The translations under genes and the position numbers were made by a program. From Planctomycetota bacterium (GTDB lineage Bacteria > Planctomycetota > Phycisphaerae > Phycisphaerales > Phycisphaeraceae), in NCBI GenBank assembly GCA_021413865.1, contig JAIOPN010000014.1:310001-374000 (forward strand): 64,000 nucleotides of DNA. Reading direction: 5' to 3'. Below are positions 25,321 to 33,485 of the stretch, in pieces. Numbering within the stretch: the first letter of the stretch is position 1; each line of letters opens with the position of its first letter. The notes under the pieces are model-generated. The model was not told where the DNA came from, did not search any database, and saw only the letters and a list, made by a program, of their open reading frames with translations.

Positions 25321-26613
25321 ATGCTTGCAGGAACCGCCGCCGCCGACATCACCCCGACACGCAGCCACCTTCTGCAGGGCCACGGGCGCGGCACGCTCTC
25401 CAAGAGCGTGCTCTTCCCGCTGGGCGCACGCGCCGCCGTCTTCCGTGAGGGCGGCGTCACGCTGGCAATCATCGCGCTGGACGTGATCGGCGTGTCGCTG
25501 GACTTCACGCGCCGCGTCCGCGCGGAGATTCAAAAGGCAACCTCCATCCCGGCCGACCACGTGCTGATCTGCGCCAGCCACACGCACTGCGCCCCCGGGA
25601 CGCTGGCGGCGCTGGGCATCATCCCCGACGGGGACTGGATGCAGCGCGTCGCGGAGGCGTCGGTGCACTGCGTGACCGAGGCGGCCGGACACCTGGAGCC
25701 TGTGACGCTGGGCCTGGGGTGCGGCGCGGCGAGTTTCAACATCAACCGCCGCCCGCTCGCGGGCGGGACGGGCATGATGCTCAACTACGGCGGCGTGGTG
25801 GACCGGCGGGCGCGGGTGCTGCGCGTCCAGAGGGGCGACGGCACGACGCTGACGACGCTGTTCCACTACTCCTGCCACCCGACGAGCAAGGCCGGCACCG
25901 AGGCGCTGGTCTCGCCGGACTACCCTGGCGTGGCGCGCGACGCGATCGAGAGCGAGCTGGGCGGCACGGCGCTCTTCGTGCCCGGCTGCTTCGGCAACAT
26001 CCGGCCGAACATCACCGGCGCCAACGGCGGCTTCGCGTCGGCGACGAAAGAGCAGCTCGAAGCCTGCGGCCGCGAACTCGCACAAGCGGTCTGCCGGGCG
26101 TCGCGCTGGGTTCAACCGCGTGAAATGAATGAATTGTGGTGCCGCGCCGCGGGCGTAAAACTCGCCTTCGGGCCGGGCAAGGACCGCAAAGAGGTCGAGG
26201 CCGCCGCCCGTGGGAGCGACGACGACGCGATGAAGCCCTGGGCGAAGCAGACGCTCGCGCTCATGGAGAAAAACGCGATGCCCGCGCACCTCGACAGCCA
26301 GGTGCAGCTCCTGCGCATCGGGCCGATCGTGATCTACGCCATCGGCGGAGAGCCGGTGCAGGAGATCGGCCACGCCGTCGAGAAGGCGCTCGCGCCGATG
26401 CTCAACGCCGACGACGTCTGGTCGGTCGGCTACAGCAACGACATGGTGGGCTACCTCGTGACCGAGCGGCAGCGCGTCGAGGGCGGCTACGAGCCGTCGG
26501 CGTACGTCTGGTTCGACCAGCCGATGCCGTTCCATGAAGAGGAAGCGACGCTCGTCGCCGCGGCGGTGAAACTGGCGTCCACCCCCTCTCCCTCCGGGAG
26601 AGGGCCGGGGTGA
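25321..26613 (+). CDS. Neutral/alkaline ceramidase-like hydrolase
   Basis: A 430-residue protein similar to the N-terminal domain of neutral/alkaline non-lysosomal ceramidases. It starts AGTAAADITP, then LLQGHGRG, ALDVIGVSLDF, the metal-site motif ICASHTHCAPG, FNINRRPL, FHYSCHP with catalytic-region His, and GCFGNIRPNI. No signal peptide is visible, unlike secreted ceramidases, so the substrate may be intracellular or a different amide. The last codons (PSPSGRGPG) come from an intergenic palindromic repeat that contains the stop codon. GTG 25309 is an alternative start. Confidence 0.8.
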   Translation: MLAGTAAADITPTRSHLLQGHGRGTLSKSVLFPLGARAAVFREGGVTLAIIALDVIGVSLDFTRRVRAEIQKATSIPADHVLICASHTHCAPGTLAALGIIPDGDWMQRVAEASVHCVTEAAGHLEPVTLGLGCGAASFNINRRPLAGGTGMMLNYGGVVDRRARVLRVQRGDGTTLTTLFHYSCHPTSKAGTEALVSPDYPGVARDAIESELGGTALFVPGCFGNIRPNITGANGGFASATKEQLEACGRELAQAVCRASRWVQPREMNELWCRAAGVKLAFGPGKDRKEVEAAARGSDDDAMKPWAKQTLALMEKNAMPAHLDSQVQLLRIGPIVIYAIGGEPVQEIGHAVEKALAPMLNADDVWSVGYSNDMVGYLVTERQRVEGGYEPSAYVWFDQPMPFHEEEATLVAAAVKLASTPSPSGRGPG

Positions 26614-26719
26614 GGGGATCACCGGCCGGTTGGGTCGTGCGAGCACGCGGGCCCCTTCCGGCTGAAGGTCCCCTCACCCGTCGGCGAAGACGCCGACACC
26701 CTCTCCAGGGGGAGAGGGG
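26582..26719. repeat. Palindromic repeat family F (CCCTCTCCC...GGGAGAGGG)
   Basis: This intergenic element starts with a hairpin at 26584-26604 (CCCTCTCC, loop, GGAGAGGG) and ends with a related CTCTCCAGGGGGAGAGG hairpin; the inner arms TGAGGGGA and TCCCCTCA also pair. It spans the end of the ceramidase-like gene and the gap to the convergent helicase gene. A related fragment lies at about 63116-63141. Confidence 0.65.
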
Positions 26720-26737
26720 AACTCGATGCGGGCACGA

Positions 26738-28099
26738 TCAGCGCTTGGAGCGGAAGCGCGAGCCGATGTTGCGCTTGGGCGGCGCACTGGGGACGACGCC
26801 GTCGGGGAAGCGGCGGGCGAGCTCCTCGGCGGAGATGCCGTCCATCGTGGTGGTGGCGACGCGGGCGTTGTTGGCGGCGGCCAGGGCGGTGGCGGTGTCG
26901 GGGCGCGCGCCGACGGGGCCGGGGCGGCGTGAAACCTGGGCGTCGGCGGGGACGGGCCCGGGCTTGAAGTCGGGGTATTCCATCTTCTCGATCTCGACGC
27001 CGGTGAGCTTCTCGATCTCGGTGAGCAGCGTGCCCTGGTCGGAGGTGACGAACGCCCAGGCGATGCCGCGGCGGCCGGCGCGGGCGGTGCGGCCGATGCG
27101 GTGGACGTAAACGTCCGGGTCCTCGGGCAGGTCGTAGTTGATGACGTGCGTGATGTGCTCCACGTCGATGCCGCGCGACGCCAGGTCGGAGGCGACCAGC
27201 ACGTCGAGCTTGCCGGCACGCATGGATTCCATGACGCGGACGCGCTTGTTCTGCGCCAGGTCGCCGTGGATCTCGTGGGCGTTGAGCCCCTTGTCGGCCA
27301 GGTACGTCGCCACGCGGTGGACCGTCGCCTTGGTGCGGCAGAACACGATCGTCGTCTCGGGCTTCTCGTGGCGGAGCAGGTGGAGCAGGAGCGAACGCTT
27401 GTCCCACGGCTCGACCGAGAGGTACTTCTGATCGACCAGCGCAACGGTTAGCGCGCCGGAGGCGGTGGTGATCTTCTCGGCGTCGGGCTTCATGAAGGAG
27501 CGCGCCAGCCGCTCGATCTCGCCGCTGATGGTGGCGGAGCAGAAGATGGTCTGGTGCTCGTGGTCGATGCTCTTAAGGATGCGGCGGATGTCGTCGCGGA
27601 AGCCGATGTCGAGCATGCGGTCCACTTCGTCGAGGACGGCCCAGCGGACGTTGTGGAAGTGGAGCTGCCCGCGGCCCTCCATGTCCATCACGCGGCCGGG
27701 CGTGCCGACGATGATGTGGCCGCTGTTCTTGAGCGAGCGGGCCTGGTGTTGCATGGACTCGCCGCCGATGATGCAGGTGGCGCGGATCGCGGTGTGCTTG
27801 CCCAGCTCGTTGATCTCGGCGGCGACCTGCACGGCCAGCTCGCGGGTGGGGACGAGGATCAGCGCCTGCATCTGGACGGCCGGGTCGCACAGGTGGAGCA
27901 GCGGCAGGCCGAACGCCGCGGTCTTGCCCGTGCCGGTCTTGGCCTGGCCGATGACGTCGCGGCCGGTGAGGATGATGGGCAGCAGCTTGGCCTGGATGTC
28001 GGTGGGGTGGATGAAACCCGCCTCCTCGACGCCGCGCAGCACTTCTGTCTTCATGCCCAGGGAGGCGAAGGTGGAGGACGTATCAAAAATATCGCTCAT
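26738..28099 (-). CDS. DEAD-box ATP-dependent RNA helicase (DEVD variant)
   Basis: A 453-residue cytoplasmic RNA helicase. Motifs in order: FASLGM and Q-motif PTDIQAKLLP, Walker A AKTGTGKT, PTRELAVQV, GTPGRV, motif II DEVD (Ala replaced by Val), SATI, VFCRTK, ASDLASRGID and HRIGRTARAG. The basic tail ends NIGSRFRSKR and is probably RNA-binding. The family is RhlE/DbpA-like and likely acts in ribosome assembly or mRNA turnover. The frame is open to 28252, but ATG 28099 is the conserved start, with GGAAAAACC just before it. A hairpin at 28109-28124 sits right upstream of that ribosome binding site. Confidence 0.92.
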   Translation of the reverse strand: MSDIFDTSSTFASLGMKTEVLRGVEEAGFIHPTDIQAKLLPIILTGRDVIGQAKTGTGKTAAFGLPLLHLCDPAVQMQALILVPTRELAVQVAAEINELGKHTAIRATCIIGGESMQHQARSLKNSGHIIVGTPGRVMDMEGRGQLHFHNVRWAVLDEVDRMLDIGFRDDIRRILKSIDHEHQTIFCSATISGEIERLARSFMKPDAEKITTASGALTVALVDQKYLSVEPWDKRSLLLHLLRHEKPETTIVFCRTKATVHRVATYLADKGLNAHEIHGDLAQNKRVRVMESMRAGKLDVLVASDLASRGIDVEHITHVINYDLPEDPDVYVHRIGRTARAGRRGIAWAFVTSDQGTLLTEIEKLTGVEIEKMEYPDFKPGPVPADAQVSRRPGPVGARPDTATALAAANNARVATTTMDGISAEELARRFPDGVVPSAPPKRNIGSRFRSKR

Positions 28100-28108
28100 G
28101 GTTTTTCC

Positions 28109-28124
28109 GCCCACGGGGGTGGGC
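28109..28124. promoter_or_regulatory. Leader hairpin upstream of the helicase ribosome binding site
   Basis: A perfect 6-bp stem, GCCCAC with GTGGGC, lies 9 bp upstream of the helicase start codon and immediately precedes the GGAAAA element. A second small hairpin (CCCTG, TTTT, CAGGG) lies farther upstream at about 28144-28159. Together they could form a structured leader that controls translation. Confidence 0.4.
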
Positions 28125-28371
28125 GCTCGATTGCAACGGCGAAAGCCCTGAAAACAGGGTTCGTATCGCCGGGGCGAGTCGATTGGACGCGGGGGTACTG
28201 AGTGGGAAGGGCCTGGTGCTGAAGGCGGTCCGCAGCACAGGGCTCTTATCACTCAGAACCCCCGACGGCTCAATGCCCGCGGGGTTCATGGGTTGCGCCG
28301 CCTGAGGAACAGGCCGTCACGCACCCCGAGTTCGAGTATCTTAGGCCGTTGTCAGGGATGACACAAACGCG

Positions 28372-29625
28372 ATGCCCACCGCCCCGACAAGCTGGCTGGA
28401 GATCAGGCTCGACCGACTCGAGCAAAACCTCGCGGCGTTCCGCGCGGTCCTGTCGCACGGTCGCGCCCCGGGCCGGGTGCCCAGGCTCTGCGCCGTCGTG
28501 AAGGCGGACGCGTACGGGCTGGGCATGGAGCCGATCGCGCGCCGCCTGGTGCAGCGCGGCGTGGACATGCTGGCGGTCTTCTCCCCCACCCAGGCCGAGC
28601 GCCTCGCCGCCCTCTCGCTGGACTGCCCCATCCTCGTGCTCATGCGGATGACCGAGGTCTCGCGCAACGACCCTCTCTACCGCTACGCCCTGACCGGCAA
28701 GCTCCACCTGACCATCCACGACCGGCCGCAGCTGCTCGAGCTCAACAAGCTCGGCCAGATGCAGGCCATGCAGGTCCACGTCCAGCTCTACCTCGACACG
28801 GGCATGTCGCGCGGCGGCCTGCGGCCCGACCAGCTCGCGGACCTGCTCGACGAGATGCCCGCCCTGCGGCATGTGAAGCTCACCGGCGTTTACACGCACC
28901 CCTCCAGCGCCGACACCGACCCGCAGCTCACCGCGGCGCAGATGGGCATCATGGACCGCGTGCTCCACGAGCGCCGCGACCGCCTGCCGCGCGACATGAT
29001 GGTCCACCTGGCCAACACGCACGCCACGCTGCGCGACCCGCGCCTGCACCGCTCGATGGTGCGCGTCGGGCTCGGGCTGTTCGGCTACGGCGCGGAAGAC
29101 CTCACGCCCGCCCCCGCGCCGGCCGTGTCGGAGAGCGGCGAGACCCTGCCCGCGTCATCACCCGCCGCGCCGCACGCCGACGCCCCCGCGCTCCAGCCCG
29201 TGCTGCGCTGGCTCAGCCGCATCATCCACGTCACCCACCAGCCCGCCGGGGCGCGCGTGGGCTACGGCGGGACGCACACGCTCACGCGCGACAGCGTGCT
29301 GGGGCTTGTCCCCGTCGGTTTCGCCGACGGCTACCCGCGCGCCCTGAGCAACAGGGGCGTCGTCGCGCTGCCGGGCATGGGGCCGAGCGACTCGACCGCG
29401 ATCGCGCCGATCCTGGGCCGGGTGAACATGGACCAGATCGTCATCGACCTGACCAACATCGCGGCGTTCGCCGGCGACGAGGCGGTCCCCGGCGTGGTCG
29501 TGGAACTCATCAGCGACCGCCCGGGCTCGCCCTGCGGCGTCCACGCGCTGGCGAAGCTCGCGGACACGAGCGCCTACGAAATCCTCTGCAGGCTTCAGGC
29601 GCACCTGCCGCGCCGCTACCTCTGA
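28372..29625 (+). CDS. alr: Alanine racemase
   Basis: A 417-residue PLP enzyme that makes D-alanine for peptidoglycan. The PLP-binding Lys44 sits in VVKADAYGLG, and the catalytic Tyr298 in VGYGGTHTL. Also visible are YLDTGMSRGG, GVYTHPSSAD, VRVGLGLFGYG, PVGFADGYPRAL and GRVNMDQI. A 25-residue Ala/Pro-rich insertion after FGYGAEDL is longer than usual. The start at 28372 has only a distant AGGGA. The last 10 bp overlap the end of the convergent gene at 29616. Its presence fits a peptidoglycan-containing planctomycete. Confidence 0.93.
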   Translation: MPTAPTSWLEIRLDRLEQNLAAFRAVLSHGRAPGRVPRLCAVVKADAYGLGMEPIARRLVQRGVDMLAVFSPTQAERLAALSLDCPILVLMRMTEVSRNDPLYRYALTGKLHLTIHDRPQLLELNKLGQMQAMQVHVQLYLDTGMSRGGLRPDQLADLLDEMPALRHVKLTGVYTHPSSADTDPQLTAAQMGIMDRVLHERRDRLPRDMMVHLANTHATLRDPRLHRSMVRVGLGLFGYGAEDLTPAPAPAVSESGETLPASSPAAPHADAPALQPVLRWLSRIIHVTHQPAGARVGYGGTHTLTRDSVLGLVPVGFADGYPRALSNRGVVALPGMGPSDSTAIAPILGRVNMDQIVIDLTNIAAFAGDEAVPGVVVELISDRPGSPCGVHALAKLADTSAYEILCRLQAHLPRRYL

Positions 29626-30989
29626 CGCATCTGGACGCGGGCGTTCTTGATCTGGCCCAGCATCACGTCGCACTCGGCCTTGAGCCGCTCGAGGCCCATG
29701 GGGAAATCCTGCGCCATCGTCATCTTCATGTAATCGTATTTCTCCACCATCTTTTCGAGCCTCGTGATGGCGGCCTTGATCTGATTGACGCTCGACTCGG
29801 TCGCGGTGAGCTGCGTGCCGCTCGCCTGCCGCACGTTGCTGATGCCCGTCTTGATCTGCTTCACGATGGCCTGGTACGCCTTTTTGTTAGCGGCGATCTC
29901 GTCGGTGTGGCTCTTGAACGCATTGCGGGCCGCGGGGCCCAGGTCCGTCCACCCGGCCAGGCCCAGGGTCTTGCCGAGGTCCTCGTAGCCGGCGACCGTG
30001 CCGTCGATCGCGCCGCAGTCGATCGCCTCGCCCGGGGTGAGCGACAGGAGTTTATGTTCCGGCTTGAACATCTTGGGTTGCACGCCGAACCGCGATGATT
30101 CCGAGCGGAACTCGTGCGGGCTGCCCTTGAGGATGACCGGCTTGCCCGCCTTGTCCCTGGCGAGCGAGAGGACCACGTCCGGGTCCATCATCCCCTCGAC
30201 GATCAGCGGGTTGCGCCCGGCGAACTCGCAGCCGGTGCGCGCCTTGGCACGGATCGCGGAGGAGAATTTTTCCGCGACCGCGTCGATCATGCCCGGGCCC
30301 ATCTGGATCACCAGCGCCGCGCCCATCGCCGAGCCGTGCGTCATATAGACCTGCTTGATGCACATGCTCAGGATCGCCGCCGCGGAATACGCCTCGCCCT
30401 TCACGACCACCACCAGCGGGATCGCCTCCGTGCCCTGCCAATCCACGACCAGGTCGATCATCTTGAACAGCTCGGCCACCAGACCGCCTCCGCTGTTCAC
30501 CTCCAGGATGATCACGCTCGGGTTCTGCTTCTTGGCGACTTCGAGGCAGCGGGCGGTGACGTCGCCCATGATCTCGACGCCGAACTCCCCCTGGAGGGGC
30601 ACGACGATGTAGGTCGGCGTCTCAGGGTGTACCGGCGGCTTGGCGGCCCAGGACGTTTCACCCATGGTGGACGCGGGCTTGACCGGGGCAGCTACCGCGG
30701 CCCCGGCGGGCTTCGGGGCCGGGGCAGGGGCCGGCGCCGGAGCGACCGCGTCGAGGGTGATCTCCTCCACCGTGCCGCGATCAAATGTCTTGCGCGTGAC
30801 GTTCGGCGGAACGCCCTCGTCGAGGACGACGACGTACTCGTCCTGCGACGCGACCTTCCCCTTGTGCACCGACCCGTCGGTCAGGCGCACCTGGTCCGCC
30901 ATCACGGCCCACGCGGGGAGGAACAGGGCAATCACGAACGCAGCCGCCATCCATCGGATCGGCGGCCACACGCTCAACGCCTTTTTCAT
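29616..30989 (-). CDS. NfeD-type ClpP-fold membrane-associated serine protease homologue
   Basis: A 457-residue exported protein. A signal peptide or anchor (MAAAFVIALFLPAWAVMADQ) is followed by a small beta domain (VRLTDGSVHKGKVASQDEYVVVLDE), an Ala/Pro linker (about 80-110), then a ClpP/crotonase-fold domain. The latter has ILEVNSGGGLVAEL, KGEAYSAAAILSMCIKQVYMTHGSAMGAA (candidate catalytic Ser in YSAAA) and GLVVAAE-like GEAIDCGAIDGTV. A C-terminal coiled-coil region of about 110 residues follows. The NfeD C-terminal membrane/OB part is absent. It likely acts in membrane protein quality control. Start has GAGG 8 nt upstream. Confidence 0.75.
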   Translation of the reverse strand: MKKALSVWPPIRWMAAAFVIALFLPAWAVMADQVRLTDGSVHKGKVASQDEYVVVLDEGVPPNVTRKTFDRGTVEEITLDAVAPAPAPAPAPKPAGAAVAAPVKPASTMGETSWAAKPPVHPETPTYIVVPLQGEFGVEIMGDVTARCLEVAKKQNPSVIILEVNSGGGLVAELFKMIDLVVDWQGTEAIPLVVVVKGEAYSAAAILSMCIKQVYMTHGSAMGAALVIQMGPGMIDAVAEKFSSAIRAKARTGCEFAGRNPLIVEGMMDPDVVLSLARDKAGKPVILKGSPHEFRSESSRFGVQPKMFKPEHKLLSLTPGEAIDCGAIDGTVAGYEDLGKTLGLAGWTDLGPAARNAFKSHTDEIAANKKAYQAIVKQIKTGISNVRQASGTQLTATESSVNQIKAAITRLEKMVEKYDYMKMTMAQDFPMGLERLKAECDVMLGQIKNARVQMRQR

Positions 30990-31057
30990 GTTACGGCCTC
31001 ACGCGGAATGAAAGGACCCCCAGCGGGCTCCCACCATCCTAGCATGGCGCAGGCCGA

Positions 31058-31894
31058 TCAGACCGGCGTCGGCACGAGCGACGGCGCGGCGCGGCCGGCG
31101 GCTTTCGGGGCCGCGCCGCCAAACCCGTGCAGCATCTCCACGTGGCTGATGTCGGCGATCGACTCGACCACCATGTCCGGGCGGTAGGCGTAGCGCGACA
31201 GGTCGGCGTGGCGCGTCCCGCCGCTGAGCACGAGGATCGTCTTGAAGCCCAGTTGCACACCGCCGAGGATGTCGGTCTCCATGGTGTCGCCGATGACGAT
31301 CGTCTGGTCGGTGGTGAGCCCGAGCTCCTTCCGCGCGGCGCGGAGCATGACCGGGCTGGGCTTGCCGACACTGAACGCCTTCACGCCCGCGGCGGTCTCG
31401 AGCATGGCGGCGATCGCGCCGCAGCCCGGGCGCGTGCCGGCCTGCGTCGGGCAATTCGGGTCCATGTTGGTGGCGATGAGCTTCGCCCCGCCCAGGATCA
31501 TGCCCAGCGCCGCTTCGACCATCTCGAAGTTGAGCGTGCGCCCCTCGCCGACGACGACGTAGTCCGGCTCCTTGTCCACGATCGAGTAGCCGTTGTTGTG
31601 CAGCGCGGTGTGCAGCCCGCCCTCGCCGATGACGTAGGCGGTGCCGTTGGGCTTCTGGCTCGCCAGGTAGCGCGCCGTCGCCATCGCGCAGGCGAAGACG
31701 TGCTCCTCCTCGACCTCGATGCCCAGGCGCTGCAGCTTGGTGGCGATGTCGCGGCGCGAGCGCTGGCTGTTGTTGGTCAGGAAGCGGAAGGGGATGTTGT
31801 CCGCCCGCAGGCTGTGGATGAAGCTGTCGGCGCCGGCGATGAGCTGGCTGCCGCGGTAGATCACGCCGTCCATGTCAATCAGATAACCGTACAA
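31058..31894 (-). CDS. HAD-superfamily class IIA phosphatase (NagD-like)
   Basis: A 278-residue cytoplasmic phosphatase. Motif I is LIDMDGVIYRG (DxDG), motif II is LTNNSQRSRRD, the Lys motif is ELGLTTDQT region with KPSPVML, and motif IV is GDTMETDILGG. A C2-type cap lies between. The start is taken as TTG 31894 because GAGGTG lies 6 nt before it and the family sequence starts at YGYLIDMDG; the frame is open to 31978 but that part has no resemblance. Substrate is unknown (NagD acts on nucleotides, others on glycolytic side products). A Pro/Ala-rich tail ends the protein. Confidence 0.87.
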   Translation of the reverse strand: MYGYLIDMDGVIYRGSQLIAGADSFIHSLRADNIPFRFLTNNSQRSRRDIATKLQRLGIEVEEEHVFACAMATARYLASQKPNGTAYVIGEGGLHTALHNNGYSIVDKEPDYVVVGEGRTLNFEMVEAALGMILGGAKLIATNMDPNCPTQAGTRPGCGAIAAMLETAAGVKAFSVGKPSPVMLRAARKELGLTTDQTIVIGDTMETDILGGVQLGFKTILVLSGGTRHADLSRYAYRPDMVVESIADISHVEMLHGFGGAAPKAAGRAAPSLVPTPV

Positions 31895-32182
31895 GTCGCA
31901 CCTCGTTGTTCGTGGGCCGGGTTTTCGGAAAACGCGCTCTGGGTAGGAAACAGCGCATGAGCGCTCACCACTGCTCAATGCAACAGCGGTGCCAAACCCG
32001 GGTGAAACAACCGTTCAAACGCTCCACCACTTTCCAAAGCGCTTGCCCGTGCGCGCGGACCGCGCATCTCACGACGCACGCGCCGCGCTTACGCGCAGGC
32101 AGATTTTGCGCGGCGGATGGTTGTGCGGTGTGGGGGATTTGAATCGTGTTAGCCGTCGGGCGCGCCCGATGGCTAACGAGCG
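31895..32182. other. Longest gene-free stretch (288 bp)
   Basis: No supported gene is seen. It holds the 5' region of the NagD-like gene and, at its right end, a 30-nt palindrome next to the ketosynthase stop codon. The composition is slightly AT-richer near 32120-32150. No -35/-10 pair was convincing. Confidence 0.5.
32148..32177. terminator. Near-perfect 30-nt palindrome after the ketosynthase gene
   Basis: GTTAGCC and GGCTAAC flank a GC-rich palindromic core (TCGGGCGCGCCCGA), with only one mismatched base pair overall. It lies 5 bp after the stop codon of the gene at 32183 and could end that transcript or belong to an interspersed repeat family. No T-run is present. Confidence 0.5.
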
Positions 32183-33469
32183 TCACATCTTCTTGATGAT
32201 GATCGTGTCGTTCTGCCCACCAAACCCGAACGAGTTGGACAAGCAAACGTCCACCTTCGTCTTCCGCGCCGCGTTGGGGACGTAATCCAGATCGCACGCG
32301 GGGTCGGGCGTCTTGAGATTGATCGTCGGCGGGACCGTCTGGTCGCGCAGCGCCAGGACGCAGGTGATGAGTTCGACCGCGCCGGCGGCGGCGATGAGGT
32401 GGCCGAGCATCGACTTGACGCTGCTCATGGGGACGGACTTGGCGTGGTCGCCGAAGACGGTGCGGACGGCGCCGGTCTCGGTGGAATCGTTTTCCTTGGT
32501 GCCCGTGCCGTGGGCGGAGATGTAGTGGATGTCGGCGGGCGTCAGGCCCGCGTCCGCCAGGGCCAGGCGCATGGAGCCGACGGCGCCGTGGCCGTCCTCC
32601 GGGATGTCGGTGATGCGGTAGGCGTCGGCGGTCGAGCCATAGCCGACGATCTCGGCCAGGATCGGCGCGTTGCGCGCCCTGGCGTGTTCGAGGGTCTCGA
32701 TGATGAGCATGCCCGCCCCCTCGCCCAGCACGAAGCCGTCGCGGTCCACGGAGAAGGGCCGGCTGGCGGTGAGGCAGGAGTCATTGCGGCGGGAGAGCGC
32801 GGTGAGGCGGTTGAAACCCGTGACGCCGAAGGGGTGGATCATGGTGTGGGCGCCGCCGGTGATCATCACGTCGGCGTCGCCGCGGCGGAGGACCTCGGTC
32901 GCCTCGCCGATCGCCTGGGTCGAGGCGGCGCAGGCGGTCAGGCAGTTGTACGCCGGGCCCTCGGCGCCGAACTCCAGCGCCAGGTGCGTCAGCGGCATGT
33001 TGGGCTCCTGCTCGGTCTCACGCATGGCGTTCATGCGCTTCGAGGCGATGGCGGCCCACCTAACCGAGTCGGTCTTGCGCTGCTCGTTGTCCCACGAGCC
33101 CAGGTTCGCGGCGATGTAATTCCCGAAATCCAGCGAACCCTCGCCCGAGCCCAGGTAGATGCCCATGCGCTCGGGGTTGAGGCCGGCGAACTTGTCCAGG
33201 CCCGCGGAGGTCCACGCCTGCGACGCCGCCCCCAGCGCGAAGGCGGTGTTGAGGCCGACGCCCTCGTGCAGCGCGGGCTTCTTCACGAAGCGTGTGTAGT
33301 CGTAGTCCTTCACCTCGGCGGAGAAGGTAGTGGGGAACGTGGTGGCGTCGAAGTGCGTGGTCTTGGCGATGCCGCACTCCCCGCGCAGGAGCCGGGACCA
33401 GACGGACTCGATCGAGTGGCCCAGGGGGGTGACCCAGCCGATGCCCGTGATGACGACGCGTGTTTTCAT
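32183..33469 (-). CDS. Beta-ketoacyl-ACP synthase (active, FabF-like)
   Basis: A 428-residue condensing enzyme that extends an acyl chain with malonyl-ACP. The full Cys-His-His triad is present: Cys180 in LTACAAST, His320 in ISAHGTGT and His357 in SMLGHLIAAAGA, with Lys352 also conserved. The start (VVITGIGWVTPLGHS) and end (SNSFGFGGQND) match FabF. It is the last gene of a four-gene minus-strand group that also encodes a ketosynthase without catalytic residues. This suggests a specialised chain-elongating complex rather than housekeeping FabF. It has its own leaderless-type promoter. No ACP gene is adjacent. Confidence 0.92.
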   Translation of the reverse strand: MKTRVVITGIGWVTPLGHSIESVWSRLLRGECGIAKTTHFDATTFPTTFSAEVKDYDYTRFVKKPALHEGVGLNTAFALGAASQAWTSAGLDKFAGLNPERMGIYLGSGEGSLDFGNYIAANLGSWDNEQRKTDSVRWAAIASKRMNAMRETEQEPNMPLTHLALEFGAEGPAYNCLTACAASTQAIGEATEVLRRGDADVMITGGAHTMIHPFGVTGFNRLTALSRRNDSCLTASRPFSVDRDGFVLGEGAGMLIIETLEHARARNAPILAEIVGYGSTADAYRITDIPEDGHGAVGSMRLALADAGLTPADIHYISAHGTGTKENDSTETGAVRTVFGDHAKSVPMSSVKSMLGHLIAAAGAVELITCVLALRDQTVPPTINLKTPDPACDLDYVPNAARKTKVDVCLSNSFGFGGQNDTIIIKKM

Positions 33470-33475
33470 GGCGTG

Positions 33476-33481
33476 ATTCTA
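33476..33481 (-). promoter_or_regulatory. -10 box TAGAAT, leaderless promoter for the active ketosynthase
   Basis: TAGAAT is followed by CACGCC (6 nt) and ATG 33469. It sits 5 bp after the stop of the upstream oxidoreductase gene, so the ketosynthase may be transcribed alone as well as with the operon. Confidence 0.5.
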
Positions 33482-33485
33482 TCCC

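Noticed and set aside
32120-32150. A tRNA gene (T-loop-like GATTTGAATC)
   Set aside because: No matching acceptor, D or anticodon stems could be formed around it.
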